Assembly (NCBI GenBank): GCA_965199005.1
Contig: CBDAQK010000006.1
Coordinates: 558,001 to 622,000 of the forward strand
DNA: 64,000 nucleotides
Origin: LMUY01 sp965199005
GTDB taxonomy: Bacteria > Pseudomonadota > Alphaproteobacteria > Acetobacterales > Acetobacteraceae
Direction: 5' to 3'
Shown: piece by piece, positions 52,756-61,999 of the stretch
Position numbering within the stretch: position 1 is the stretch's first letter
Layout of the letters: each line of letters begins with the position of its first letter
The notes under the pieces: generated by a model
Databases searched by the model: none
Told to the model about the DNA's origin: nothing
Seen by the model: the letters and a program-made list of their open reading frames with translations, nothing else
Program-made: the position numbers and the translations under genes

Positions 52756-54231
52756 TCACCGCCGGGTGACGTGTACCTCGGGTAGCCGGCCCGCATTCCA
52801 TTTGTCGTCGATCGCCCGCTCGATCTGCGCCGCGAGCTGCAGCAGCAGCCCGTCATTGGCCTGGCGCGCCTGGGCCTGGATGCCCAGCGGCAACCCGTTC
52901 TCCTGCTGCGCCAGCGGCAAGGATATTCCCGGCAGACCACACAGATTGGCGAGCGGCGTGTAGGCGAAGTTGCGCCACAAATTGGCGAACCAGTCGAGCA
53001 CCGAAGGGTTGTCGCTAGTTGTCAGATACTCCGTCGTGCCGATCTTCGGGGTGTCCATCGCCGTGATCGGCGTCAGGATGATGTCCCAGTCCTCGAAGAA
53101 GGCGCCGAAGCCGCGCGAAGTGGTGTTGAACACCGCCTGCATCCGCGCCCGTTCAGAGTACGAGGTGTGCAGGCCCGCCTCCCAAATCTTGATGTTGATC
53201 GGCTCGACCAGCTCGGCGGGTGGCCGCTCGAGGCCGAGTTGGATGAGCAGGTTGGCGATGGTCTGGGCGAAATTGCTGATGTAACAGGTGGTTTGCGCCG
53301 CAAAAGCCGCTGGGAAATCCACCGCGGGGAGCGCCCAATCCACCTGATGGCCGAGACCCTCGAGGAAGCGGCCGACGCGTTCCAATTCTGCCACCCGGTG
53401 CGGGGTGGCGCGGTACTCGCCCCACTCATGGGACAGCGCGATGCGCAGCCGGCCGGGATCGCGCTGGATCAGCTCGCAATACGGTTCGGCCGGCATCCAA
53501 TAGGGCATGAACTCCCCCGGCGCGCCGCCGCGGCAGCTGTCGACGAATGCGGCGGTGTCGCGCACGGTGCGGCTGTGGCAGCCCTGGATCGAGACCAGCC
53601 CGGTCAGATCGGACGCGCCGGGCGCGATCGAGAACACGCCGCGCGAGACTTTCAGCCCGATATTGCCGTTCACCCCGGCGGGGATGCGGATGGATCCGCC
53701 GCCATCGGTGGCGTGGGAGAGGGGCAGGGCGCCCGCTGCCACCATCGCGCCGGTGCCCGCGGAGGAGCCGCAGGTGGTATAGTCGAGGTCCCATGGGTTG
53801 CGGGTGACGTAGACCGCCGGGTTCTCGGCCGAGCTGCAGACGCCGAACTCGGGCGTGGTGCTGCGCCCGATGATGTTCAGGCCTGCCTGGCGGATGCGCC
53901 CGGCGAGGTAGCTGTCCGCCGTGGCCCGGTTGCCGCGCATCAACAGCGAGCCCATTTCCTGGAGCCGGCCCTTCAAGGTCGGTCCCAAATCCTTCATCAG
54001 ATAGGGTACGCCCGCCAAGGGGCCGGCGGGGTTCATGCCGTCCTTCGCCGGGTGGGCCACGACATCCTCGAAGATTTCGACCACGGCGCTGAGCTCTGGG
54101 TTGGTCTTGGCGATGGCCGCGGCGGCTTGGGCGGCCAGTTCGGCAGGCGTGACCTCGCCGGCGCGCACCCGGCCGGCCAGCGCCACCGCGTCGTGCTTGG
54201 TCCACTCGTCCCAGCTCATCGCCATCGTCAT
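52756..54231 (-). CDS. Amidase-signature family hydrolase
   Basis: The 491-residue protein carries the amidase-signature Ser-cisSer-Lys triad: Lys80 (YLMKDLG), Ser156 (TTCGSSAGTG) and Ser180 (DGGGSIRIPAG). It hydrolyses a C-N amide bond to acid plus ammonia or amine. As the first gene of the unit encoding an importer and two M24-fold hydrolases, it supports an amide-type substrate for the whole operon. It has no signal peptide and is cytoplasmic. An ATG two codons downstream is an alternative start. Confidence 0.9.
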   Translation of the reverse strand: MTMAMSWDEWTKHDAVALAGRVRAGEVTPAELAAQAAAAIAKTNPELSAVVEIFEDVVAHPAKDGMNPAGPLAGVPYLMKDLGPTLKGRLQEMGSLLMRGNRATADSYLAGRIRQAGLNIIGRSTTPEFGVCSSAENPAVYVTRNPWDLDYTTCGSSAGTGAMVAAGALPLSHATDGGGSIRIPAGVNGNIGLKVSRGVFSIAPGASDLTGLVSIQGCHSRTVRDTAAFVDSCRGGAPGEFMPYWMPAEPYCELIQRDPGRLRIALSHEWGEYRATPHRVAELERVGRFLEGLGHQVDWALPAVDFPAAFAAQTTCYISNFAQTIANLLIQLGLERPPAELVEPINIKIWEAGLHTSYSERARMQAVFNTTSRGFGAFFEDWDIILTPITAMDTPKIGTTEYLTTSDNPSVLDWFANLWRNFAYTPLANLCGLPGISLPLAQQENGLPLGIQAQARQANDGLLLQLAAQIERAIDDKWNAGRLPEVHVTRR

Positions 54232-54430
54232 ATCGTTCGCTTCCCAGGATGCGTGCGCAACCTAGTACGGGGACTCGCCGAAGCGCAAACCGTTCGTTCC
54301 GCGATGCCGGACGGTTACAGTAGCTCAATAAATATGGGCGACGTACAAAGTTAATCGGCCTATGGTAGAGTAATTGTGCTGACTGATCCGATCATTAGCC
54401 GCTGTCTCTCCAGCCCCGGAGGCGTTTCCC

Positions 54431-54871
54431 GTGTCGCTTCGCCCACTCTGGATTGCTGCGTTCATGCTCGCGAGTGCCGTCGCGGGGGCGCAGGAGGCGA
54501 AGCCCGCGGGGATGAGCCTTGCCGAAGCGGCAAGCCGGCGGTTTCCCCAGCCCGTGCAGGTCGGAACGCTGATCAAGCGGCAAGTGCTGCAGCCGTTGGA
54601 GAGCCAGCCGACGCTCGGCTGGGTCCACGCCGTGGTGAAGCAAGCCGATGGCAGCGTTGATGTCGTGGTGGATTACGGCGGCTTTCGTGGCCTGTTTTCC
54701 CGCCCGATCGCGGTGCCGGTGGAGGCGATGGTCTTGCTCGGCTCCTACATGGAAGTCGTTGATTTCACGCCGAAACAACTGCAGGCATTCAAGACATTCG
54801 ATGCAACGGCGGCCACTCCCCTGCCGCCTGATAGCGTCATCAAGGTTGGTCTCGCGCGGCCGTCCCACTGA
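54431..54871 (+). CDS. Exported protein with a PRC-barrel-like region, unknown function
   Basis: The 146-residue product starts at GTG 54431, with CGGAGG about 8 nt upstream, and has a signal peptide (about residues 1-20, ending VAGAQ). Residues about 60-120 (LGWVHAVVKQADGSVDVVV, then RPIAVPVEAM) resemble a PRC-barrel-like beta domain of the type found in periplasmic sorting proteins, but the match is by eye only. It lies 70 bp before the cytochrome b gene and could be part of that redox unit. Confidence 0.6.
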   Translation: MSLRPLWIAAFMLASAVAGAQEAKPAGMSLAEAASRRFPQPVQVGTLIKRQVLQPLESQPTLGWVHAVVKQADGSVDVVVDYGGFRGLFSRPIAVPVEAMVLLGSYMEVVDFTPKQLQAFKTFDATAATPLPPDSVIKVGLARPSH

Positions 54872-54941
54872 CCGGCTGTAACCGCCAGGCTGCCGCGAGC
54901 GAAGAGAAGCGTAGAATGGCCCCTACTGTCAGGTATGACCG

Positions 54942-55595
54942 ATGTCCATGAAGCAAGGGGACGGCAGGCAGCGCCGCCTGCATCCCATCCCGGTGCGGGT
55001 GATGCATTGGGTCAATGCCGTTGCCATGCTGGTCATGATCACCTCTGGCTGGGGGATCTACGACGACTACGTCATCATCGGTGGGCTGCACTTCAACCAT
55101 GTCTTGAGACTGGGAAGTTGGGCTGCGGAAAGCCTCATGTGGCACTTCGCCGGCATGTGGTTTCTGGTCATCAATGGTCTGATCTACCTCGGCTACGGCA
55201 TCGTCACTGGCCGGTTCCGCGAGCGCTTGTTTCCCATCAAAACCGCTGAATTGGTGCAGACGGTGAAGGACACCCTTCATCTGCACATCGCGCACGACGA
55301 TTTGACGCACTATAACGCGGTGCAGAAGCTGCTCTACATCGTCGTGATTTTCGCCGGTATCTCGCAGGTCGTCACGGGTCTGGCGATTTGGAAACCGGTT
55401 CAGTTCTCCAGCCTGGTCACGCTCTGCGGCGGCTTCCAGGGCGCGCGGCTGCTGCATTTTTGGGGCATGGTGGTGATCGTCGGCTTCCTAGTGGTCCATG
55501 TCGCCCTGTCCCTGCTGGTTCCCAAGACGCTCTGGGCCATGCTGAGCGGCGGCCCCAGGGTCGCGGCGTCCGCTCACGGCAGGGTCCGGCCGTGA
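54942..55595 (+). CDS. Cytochrome b561-type membrane protein
   Basis: The 217-residue protein has four or five membrane helices and His residues placed as heme ligands (PVRVMHWVNAVAMLVMITSG, MWHFAGMWFL, LHFWGMVVIV). This is the Ni-hydrogenase/formate-dehydrogenase-type cytochrome b fold. It would take electrons to or from the Moco protein encoded next; a GTG of that gene overlaps its stop. Quinone-linked electron transfer at the inner membrane is inferred. Confidence 0.85.
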   Translation: MSMKQGDGRQRRLHPIPVRVMHWVNAVAMLVMITSGWGIYDDYVIIGGLHFNHVLRLGSWAAESLMWHFAGMWFLVINGLIYLGYGIVTGRFRERLFPIKTAELVQTVKDTLHLHIAHDDLTHYNAVQKLLYIVVIFAGISQVVTGLAIWKPVQFSSLVTLCGGFQGARLLHFWGMVVIVGFLVVHVALSLLVPKTLWAMLSGGPRVAASAHGRVRP

Positions 55596-55600
55596 GATCG

Positions 55601-56365
55601 ATGTTCCGTCCTAAAACGCCGCCCTATCCGGTTTTTTCGGACGATCATCAGCCCCTGATCCGCTCGCTGCAGCGGCGCGGGCTGATCCGCGGTGGACTAT
55701 CGCTCGGCGCGCTCACGATGCTGACGGGATGTGACGTCAGCCGGCCAGACGCGATCGAGGCCGCTTTGCGCGGGATTTCGCGGTTGAACGATGGCGTGCA
55801 GGCATTGCTCTTCGACCCCAACAAGCTGGCCCCGACCTACCCGGCCTCCATGGTGCAGAAGCCGCCCCGGTTCAACGCCTATTACGATATCATGGACGTC
55901 AAACCGGTGGACGGGGCATCGTGGCGGCTGGAACTCGCCGGGCTGATCGACAACAAGGCGCCCTGGACGGTGCAGCAAATCGCCACCCTACCCGAGCAGG
56001 ACGAGATCATCCGGCATGTCTGTGTCGAGGGCTGGGACTATATCGGTCAGTGGTCCGGCGTTCCGCTGAAACTTTTCTTGCAGCATGTCGGCGCGGATTT
56101 GCGGGCGAAATACGTCAACTTCCAGACCGCCGATGATTACCCCAGCAGTATCGACATGGCGACCGCGCTGCACCCGCAAACCTTGTTGGCGACCAAATAT
56201 GCCGGCGAGGTGCTGCCGGCCCCCTTCGGCTATCCGCTGCGGCTGCGCATGTCGACCAAGCTCGGCTACAAGAACCCGAAATGGATCACCGCCATCGAAG
56301 TGACCAACACCTACAGCCCCGGCTATTGGGAAAAGGCCGGGTTCGGCTGGTTCGCCGGGCTCTGA
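55601..56365 (+). CDS. Sulfite-oxidase-fold molybdopterin oxidoreductase, exported
   Basis: The 254-residue protein has a twin-Arg leader and lipobox-like end (QRRGLIRGGLSLGALTMLTG, then Cys). The sulfite-oxidase/MsrP-type molybdopterin domain follows, with the Mo-ligand Cys in RHVCVEGWDYIGQWSG. It is likely a Tat-exported, membrane-anchored Moco enzyme working with the cytochrome b encoded upstream. The start is ATG 55601 or GTG 55592; the latter overlaps the cytochrome stop. The substrate (sulfoxide, sulfite or other) is unknown. Confidence 0.87.
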   Translation: MFRPKTPPYPVFSDDHQPLIRSLQRRGLIRGGLSLGALTMLTGCDVSRPDAIEAALRGISRLNDGVQALLFDPNKLAPTYPASMVQKPPRFNAYYDIMDVKPVDGASWRLELAGLIDNKAPWTVQQIATLPEQDEIIRHVCVEGWDYIGQWSGVPLKLFLQHVGADLRAKYVNFQTADDYPSSIDMATALHPQTLLATKYAGEVLPAPFGYPLRLRMSTKLGYKNPKWITAIEVTNTYSPGYWEKAGFGWFAGL

Positions 56366-56469
56366 GCGCACCGGGTTTAGGCGGCAGCTAACGCCCGGCG
56401 GCGCGCGTGTGGGTGGTCCGCAATTTGCTTGCCGCGAGAGTCACTGATTGCGGGGCAGACGCGGATCCC

Positions 56470-57795
56470 ATGATGAAGCTCGGTCTCTCCATCCGGCAGC
56501 TGGGCTACCATGCTGGCGGGTGGCGGCACCCGGATGTGCCCGCCGGCGGCGCCATGGACATCGACCATTATGTGCAGACTGCGCAGATCGCCGAGCGTGG
56601 CCTGTTGGACATGGTGTTCCTCGCGGACGGGGTGGCCCTTCGGCAACGCGACGAACCGCCAGGTTCCGTCAGCCGGTCCAACCAGAATGTCGAGCTGGAG
56701 CCGCTGACCCTGCTCTCCGCCGTCGCGATGGTGACCCGGCATGTTGGCCTGGTGGCCACGGCGAGCACCACCTACAACGAACCGTTTCACGTCGCCCGCA
56801 AATTCGGCTCGTTGGACCATATCAGCCACGGCCGCGCGGGGTGGAACGTGGTGACCTCGTGGTCCCAGGCCGAAGCACGCAATTTCAACCGGGACGAGCA
56901 CCTCGACTACGACACGCGATACGACCGCGCGGCGGAGTTCGTGGAGGTGGTCAAGGGCCTGTGGGATAGCTGGGACGCCGACGCCTTCGCGCATGACAAG
57001 GCATCCGGCCTGTTCTTCCATCCCGAGCGCATGCATGTGCTGGGTCATGCGGGGCCGCATTTCAAAGTGCGCGGGCCGCTGACGGTCGCGCGCAGCCCGC
57101 AAGGCCGGCCAGTGATCGTGCAGGCCGGCACCTCCGAACAAGGCCAGGAGATCGCCGCTGCGAGCGCCGACATCGTGTTCACGGCGATGATCAATGTGGA
57201 CCAGGCACAGGCCTACTACACCTCCGTCAAATCGCGGCTGGCCCGGTATGGCCGGGCGGACTCGGATTTGCTGCTGATGCCGGGCTTGCTGCCGGTGGTA
57301 GGCCACACCCAGGCGGAGGCGGTGGAGAAGTTCGAGGCGCTGCAGGCATTGACCCACCCGCTGGTCGGGCTGCAGAACCTCTATGGTCCGATGGGTGACC
57401 TATCGGCGTACGACGTCGATGGCCCGGTGCCCGAGCCCAAGGATCCGGAGCTGCGCAGCCGGGCCGCTGTGTTGCTGGAGTTGGCGCGGCGCGAGGACCT
57501 CACGATCCGGCAGCTCTATTTGCGTGCCAGCGTGGGCCGGGGTCATCGCACCGTGATCGGCACGCCCGCCCAAATTGCCGACACCATGCAGGAATGGGTC
57601 GAAGCGCGTGCCGCGGATGGTTTCAACATCATCCCGACCCACCTACCCGGCGGGGCCGAAGATTTCGTGACCATGGTCATCCCCGAGTTGCAGCGCCGAG
57701 GCCTGTTCCGCACCGCCTATGAGGGCCGCACCTTGCGGGAGAATTTGGGTCTTCCCACCCCCACCAGCCGCTACTCTCGCACGGAGGCCCGATGA
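56470..57795 (+). CDS. FMN-dependent monooxygenase, NtaA/SnaA/DszA type (luciferase-like)
   Basis: The 441-residue protein belongs to the two-component flavin monooxygenases related to nitrilotriacetate, pristinamycin and dibenzothiophene-sulfone oxygenases. It has LGLSIRQLGYHAGGWRHPDV at the N-terminus, DHISHGRAGWNVVTSW, and PVIVQAGTSEQGQEIAA. It uses FMNH2 from a separate reductase, which is not in the window. I chose ATG 56470 at the conserved start; a GTG at 56407 would add non-homologous residues. Its stop overlaps the next binding-protein gene (ATGA). Confidence 0.9.
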   Translation: MMKLGLSIRQLGYHAGGWRHPDVPAGGAMDIDHYVQTAQIAERGLLDMVFLADGVALRQRDEPPGSVSRSNQNVELEPLTLLSAVAMVTRHVGLVATASTTYNEPFHVARKFGSLDHISHGRAGWNVVTSWSQAEARNFNRDEHLDYDTRYDRAAEFVEVVKGLWDSWDADAFAHDKASGLFFHPERMHVLGHAGPHFKVRGPLTVARSPQGRPVIVQAGTSEQGQEIAAASADIVFTAMINVDQAQAYYTSVKSRLARYGRADSDLLLMPGLLPVVGHTQAEAVEKFEALQALTHPLVGLQNLYGPMGDLSAYDVDGPVPEPKDPELRSRAAVLLELARREDLTIRQLYLRASVGRGHRTVIGTPAQIADTMQEWVEARAADGFNIIPTHLPGGAEDFVTMVIPELQRRGLFRTAYEGRTLRENLGLPTPTSRYSRTEAR

Positions 57796-59351
57796 TGCGT
57801 TGGCTCGCTGTCTTCTTGCTGCTCACCTTGCCGGGCCGGGCTGCCACCCTGGAGGTTGCCGCCTCGGCCGATTTGACGGCGCTCGACCCAATGGGCCCGG
57901 CTGCGACCGGCACCTACATCCACGGCATGCTGGTCTACGACACGTTGTTTGCCCAAACGGAGAAGTTGGACGTCCGTCCGCAAATGGTGGGCCAGGAAAT
58001 CGTCAGTCCCGATAAGCTGACCTACAGGATGACGCTGCGTCCTGGTCTGCTGTTCCAGGATGACAGCCCGGTCACCACACGCGACGTGCTGGCTTCGCTG
58101 AAACGATGGATGACGCTGGATATCGTGGGCCGAACCCTGGCCGTGGATGTCGCAGATATGGCGGCCGTCGACGACAAGACCTTCATCATCCACATGAAGC
58201 GCCCGTTTCCCGTCGAACAGGCCTTGGCCAACAGCGGCAGCGGCCTGGCTGTCATCATGCGCGAGAAAGAGGCGACGGCCGGGGCGTTCACCCGAACCAC
58301 CGCGGTCATCGGCTCCGGCCCGTTCCGCTTCCTGCAGGACCAGTGGGTGCCGGGTGATAAATTCATCTACGAGAAATTCACGGGCTACGTCCCGCGCGAC
58401 GAACCGCCGGATGGGCTGGCGGGGGGTAAAATCCCCAAGCTCGACCGCATCGTGTTTCACGTCATGCCGGACGCCTCCACCAAATCGGCGGCCCTGCAAA
58501 CCGGCGAGATCGACTTCATCGACCAACTGCCGTTCGACCAGGCGGAGGTGCTGTCCCAGCGCAAAGGCGTCGTCGTCGGCCGCCTGTCGGACACCTACAA
58601 CACCTTCTTCATGCGCCCCAACGCGCTGTTCCCGCCCTTCGACAACCCGAAGGCGCGGCAGGCGCTGGCGCTGGCAATCAACCAGCCGGACTACATGGCG
58701 GTCTCCTTCGTGAAGCCGGATTGGGGGCAGCCTTGCCTCTCCTTCTACGTCTGCGGCAGCCCCAACGGCACCACCACCGGCTCGGCGCCCTACGCCCAGC
58801 AGGATTTCGCCCGCGCCAAGCAGCTTCTGGCCGAGAGCGGCTACAAGGGTGAGAAAATCGTCCTGCTCAACTCGCATGAGACGCTGTTCGTCGGCATGGC
58901 CGGGGATTTTGCGGCGGAAAACCTGAAGCAGATCGGGTTGAACATCGATTTGCTCGAAAGCGACTGGGGCACGCTGATGACCCGGCGCAACAACAAGGCC
59001 GAGCCCGATCACGGCGGCTGGAACATCTTCATCACCAGCGTGTCCGGCAGCGGCACCTTTTCGCCGCTTACCAATTCCATCGCCGACACGACCTGCGGCG
59101 CGCGCAATTTCGCCGGCTGGACGTGCGACCAGGAGGCTGCGACCCTGCGCGACCAGTGGATACACGAACCAGACCCCGAGAAGCAGCGCGCCATATTGGA
59201 AAAGCTCAGCGCCCGCCTGTGGGAGGTGATGCCTGCCATCCTGTTGGGGCAGCGCGCGCAGCTTTACGCCTGGCGCAGCAACGTCACCGGGTTCGTCCAC
59301 CCCCCATCGCTCGTCACCGTGTTCTGGAACATCGAGAAGTCAGCACCATGA
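57792..59351 (+). CDS. Orphan ABC substrate-binding protein, peptide type (SBP_bac_5)
   Basis: The 519-residue periplasmic protein has a short Sec signal peptide (about residues 1-17, MMRWLAVFLLLTLPGRA) and the SBP_bac_5 fold (LTYRMTLRPGLLFQDDSPVT; FARAKQLLAESGYKG). No permease or ATPase is in its operon, so it may feed one of the two peptide-type channels encoded at 41623-48775. It might match the KPN_01854-type binding proteins linked to luciferase-like monooxygenases; that family name is from memory and unverified. Coupled by 4-nt overlaps to both neighbours. Confidence 0.86.
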   Translation: MMRWLAVFLLLTLPGRAATLEVAASADLTALDPMGPAATGTYIHGMLVYDTLFAQTEKLDVRPQMVGQEIVSPDKLTYRMTLRPGLLFQDDSPVTTRDVLASLKRWMTLDIVGRTLAVDVADMAAVDDKTFIIHMKRPFPVEQALANSGSGLAVIMREKEATAGAFTRTTAVIGSGPFRFLQDQWVPGDKFIYEKFTGYVPRDEPPDGLAGGKIPKLDRIVFHVMPDASTKSAALQTGEIDFIDQLPFDQAEVLSQRKGVVVGRLSDTYNTFFMRPNALFPPFDNPKARQALALAINQPDYMAVSFVKPDWGQPCLSFYVCGSPNGTTTGSAPYAQQDFARAKQLLAESGYKGEKIVLLNSHETLFVGMAGDFAAENLKQIGLNIDLLESDWGTLMTRRNNKAEPDHGGWNIFITSVSGSGTFSPLTNSIADTTCGARNFAGWTCDQEAATLRDQWIHEPDPEKQRAILEKLSARLWEVMPAILLGQRAQLYAWRSNVTGFVHPPSLVTVFWNIEKSAP

Positions 59352-60133
59352 AACATCTGCTTGAACAAATGACCTACCCCGAGTTCCGCGAGCGCATGGC
59401 GGAGGATCCCGTCATCATCCTGGTGCTTGGCAGCCAGGAGGTGCAGGGGGCGTGCAACCCCATGGGCGACTTCATGCTCGCCACCAACCTGGCCGCCCGG
59501 GTCGCGGAGCGCACGGGGGCGATCGCGGCCCCCACCATGCCGTTTGGCTATGCCGAGGTTTTCCGTGACGTGCCCGGCGGCATCCAGCTTTCCGCGTCCA
59601 CCTTCCGTGGCATGGTGCGGGACATGGTTTGCGCCTTCCTGAATCATAATCTTGAACGGCTGGTGCTGTTCAACGGCCATACCGGCAACAACGCGCTGAT
59701 CGACCAAACTCTGCGGGAAATCCGGCGGGAGCGGGGGGTCATCGTTCCCTGGATCAACATCTGGCCCATGGTGCCGGAGCGTCTGAAGCAGCAGGCCCAC
59801 GGCGCCAACGCCCCCCGCGCCACCGGCCATGGGTCGGACCCGATCGGCTCGGTCTATGAGTATGTGTATCCCGAACTCACCCGGCGCGACCTTGCCGGCA
59901 TGCCGGAGACGCCCAAGACATTCCTCGACCTGCCGACAGCGGGGTTGTCCGGCGTGAAGCTCGGGGATGTCCATGTCGGCGTCCCCATCAACATGCTGGA
60001 CCATTGCGACTATGTCGTCGGCGGTGACCCGTCTTTGGCCAATGCGGAGGCCGGCAAGCTGTTCGCGGACTACATCGTGGACACCGCTTCGGCCCTGGTG
60101 GAGCACATGAAGACGGCCAACGTCCGGGGATGA
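59348..60133 (+). CDS. Creatininase-fold amidohydrolase with altered metal ligands
   Basis: The 261-residue protein has the creatininase fold (VIILVLGSQEVQG near the start, LVLFNGHTGNNALID in the middle). Creatininase-type enzymes open cyclic amides using two metals. Here the usual E-x-H reads E-V-Q, the following Asp is shifted (NPMGDF), and the Glu two residues after the central His is replaced by Gly. Only the Glu and the central His are clear. The metal centre is therefore non-standard and function should not be assumed. It overlaps the binding-protein stop by 4 nt. Confidence 0.82.
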   Translation: MKHLLEQMTYPEFRERMAEDPVIILVLGSQEVQGACNPMGDFMLATNLAARVAERTGAIAAPTMPFGYAEVFRDVPGGIQLSASTFRGMVRDMVCAFLNHNLERLVLFNGHTGNNALIDQTLREIRRERGVIVPWINIWPMVPERLKQQAHGANAPRATGHGSDPIGSVYEYVYPELTRRDLAGMPETPKTFLDLPTAGLSGVKLGDVHVGVPINMLDHCDYVVGGDPSLANAEAGKLFADYIVDTASALVEHMKTANVRG

Positions 60134-60320
60134 ATGGTTTGACTCCCACGGCCTGGTGCATGAGCCTTGGGAGACGGGCGAGGCCAAGCCGGGCGAATGG
60201 CGGGGCCCGGGCGCGTCGCCGGAGGAGATGGAGGTTATTTCTCACTGGCCGTCTTTCGCCGGGCCCTGGCGGACGTATCTAAGGGGTTCCCGGTGTTATG
60301 GAGCGTGCGCCGGGGTCTGA
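60111..60320 (+). other. Gap with an unassigned open frame after the creatininase-like gene
   Basis: Between 60134 and 60344 no confident gene is seen. One frame stays open from 60111 to TGA 60318-60320 and reads coherent, Trp/Pro/Glu-rich sequence (EWFDSHGLVHEPWETGE, then GEWRGPGASPEEMEVISHWP), but it has no good start codon. It may be a small-protein remnant or chance; I do not recognise it. Confidence 0.25.
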
Positions 60321-60344
60321 GACTGTCATGGAAGGATGTTTGCG

Positions 60345-61382
60345 GTGAAAGCAATGCGGCTCGGCTTCTTCACCCGTCTGCTTGACCTGGTCGGGCCCGG
60401 TGAGCGGTACCGCCTCGCGGCCGAGCAGATTTGCTGCGCCGAGCAGCAGGGGTTCGACTCCGCCTGGGTCGCGCAACACCATTTCGTCGAGGCGGAGGGC
60501 GGGTTGCCGGCGCCGTTCGTGTTTCTGGCGCATGTCGCAGCCCAGACCTCCCGCATACGGCTAGGCACGGGGATCGTCACCCTGCCGCTGGAGACGCCGC
60601 TGCGGGTGGCCGAGGACGCGGCGGTGCTGGATTTGCTCAGTGGTGGGCGGCTGGAAGTGGGAATGGGTCCCGGCGGCACGCCCTCGGCCTTCGCCTCCTT
60701 CGGGCAGGATAGCGACGCGCGTTCCGAGATTTTCCAGACTTATCTGGAGGTCGTGCGCAACGCGTGGCGCGGCCAGGCGCTGGGGGGCACCGACAACCGG
60801 CTCTATCCTGCCGGACCAAGCCTGCTCGGCCGGGTGTGGCAGGCGACGTTTTCCGCCAATGGCGGTGCCAGGGCTGGACGCGCGGGTGACGGGCTGATGC
60901 TGTCGCGCACCCAGCCACGGCCGGCAGAGGCGCCGTACGCCACGCTGTACGACATCCAGATGCCCATTATCGACGCCTACATGCGGGCGCTGCCGCCGGG
61001 TCACGAACCCCGCATCCTTGGCTCGCGCAGTGTGTTCATTGCCGATGACCGGGAGGAGGCGCGGCATTTCGCGGCAGTTGGGCTGCGCCGGAATGCGGAA
61101 CGGCTGCGCGGGATCGGGCGCAAGATCCGGGACGGCAGCGTAGACGAGTTGATCGCCGCGATGGATTCCCATGTCGGCACGCCGGAGGACGTGATCGCCT
61201 CGCTGGAGGCGGACAAAGTGCTGGACCATGTCACCGAGATGACGATGCAGGTCCATTCGATCGATCCGCCGCATCCGTTCATCCTCCGCTCGATCGAATT
61301 GATGGGACAGGTCGTGGGGCCGGCACTGGGGTGGCAGCGCGGCGACGCGCCTATCCCCGCCCGCGTCGCAGTGGCAGGGTAG
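60345..61382 (+). CDS. Luciferase-like (LLM) flavin-dependent oxidoreductase
   Basis: The 345-residue TIM-barrel flavoprotein has LLM hallmarks: FDSAWVAQHHF in the N-terminal barrel and RLGTGIVTLPLETPLRVAED. Together with the following CMD and peroxidase genes it fits the KPN_01858-like luciferase-like group known to occur in such clusters (family name from memory). I chose the GTG at 60345, with AAGGA about 8 nt upstream; ATGs at 60336 and 60354 are alternatives. It needs reduced flavin from elsewhere. Substrate unknown. Confidence 0.85.
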   Translation: MKAMRLGFFTRLLDLVGPGERYRLAAEQICCAEQQGFDSAWVAQHHFVEAEGGLPAPFVFLAHVAAQTSRIRLGTGIVTLPLETPLRVAEDAAVLDLLSGGRLEVGMGPGGTPSAFASFGQDSDARSEIFQTYLEVVRNAWRGQALGGTDNRLYPAGPSLLGRVWQATFSANGGARAGRAGDGLMLSRTQPRPAEAPYATLYDIQMPIIDAYMRALPPGHEPRILGSRSVFIADDREEARHFAAVGLRRNAERLRGIGRKIRDGSVDELIAAMDSHVGTPEDVIASLEADKVLDHVTEMTMQVHSIDPPHPFILRSIELMGQVVGPALGWQRGDAPIPARVAVAG

Positions 61383-61404
61383 GGGCGCTCGAGGGAATCC
61401 GACG

Positions 61405-61995
61405 ATGAGTGGCACAGTCCCTGACGTCATCGACCAGCTGGCCGGCATCCATCCGGGCTCCAAGCTCGAGGGCATCCGCCCACAGCGTGCCCAGGCCCGC
61501 GACAATGCTCAGTTGAGCTACCTGTCGCTGTTCAAGCCGGAGTCGGCGGGTGATGTATCGTTGCGCGACCGGTATGCGGTTGCCGTGTTCGTGGCCGGGT
61601 TGCATGGGCAGGCGCAGGTCGAAGCGTTCTATCGGGAGGGCCTGGTGGCCTTTGAGGGCGGGGCAGCCTTGGCGGACCGCGTGACGGCCGAAATTGCCCG
61701 GGGCGCGGGAACCGGCCCGTATGGCCATTATCCCGCCGGGCCGCTGAGCGTCGAGGATCAGCCGGGTGTGTCCTTTCAAGTGGCCGATGCCAGCCTGGGC
61801 AAGCCGCTCTCGGCGGCGCTGGAACACGCCCATCTGCTGGTGTTCCATCCCCGCGACGCAGCCCCTCCCAATCTGCAGGCCTTGCTGGATGCGGGGTGGA
61901 CGACCACTGGGATCGTGACCTTGTCACAGCTGATCGCGTTTCTGTCGTTCCAAATTCGTGTCGTCACCGGGCTGCGCGTGTTGGCCGGGGCATAG
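61405..61995 (+). CDS. CMD-domain protein (Avi_7170-like), peroxidase partner
   Basis: The 196-residue protein has a CMD-like helical fold (RDRYAVAVFVAGLHGQAQVEAF) but lacks the CxxC redox pair. Its C-terminal helix IAFLSFQIRVVTGLRVL matches the Avi_7170-type CMD proteins that occur next to an Avi_7169-type alkylhydroperoxidase, as here. It may act as a non-catalytic partner subunit. It begins 22 bp after the flavin oxidoreductase gene. Confidence 0.8.
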   Translation: MSGTVPDVIDQLAGIHPGSKLEGIRPQRAQARDNAQLSYLSLFKPESAGDVSLRDRYAVAVFVAGLHGQAQVEAFYREGLVAFEGGAALADRVTAEIARGAGTGPYGHYPAGPLSVEDQPGVSFQVADASLGKPLSAALEHAHLLVFHPRDAAPPNLQALLDAGWTTTGIVTLSQLIAFLSFQIRVVTGLRVLAGA

Positions 61996-61999
61996 AAAC

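Noticed and set aside
60167..60385. A 72-codon plus-strand frame before the luciferase-like gene.
   Set aside because: It overlaps the start of the flavin oxidoreductase in another frame and shows no family pattern or RBS.
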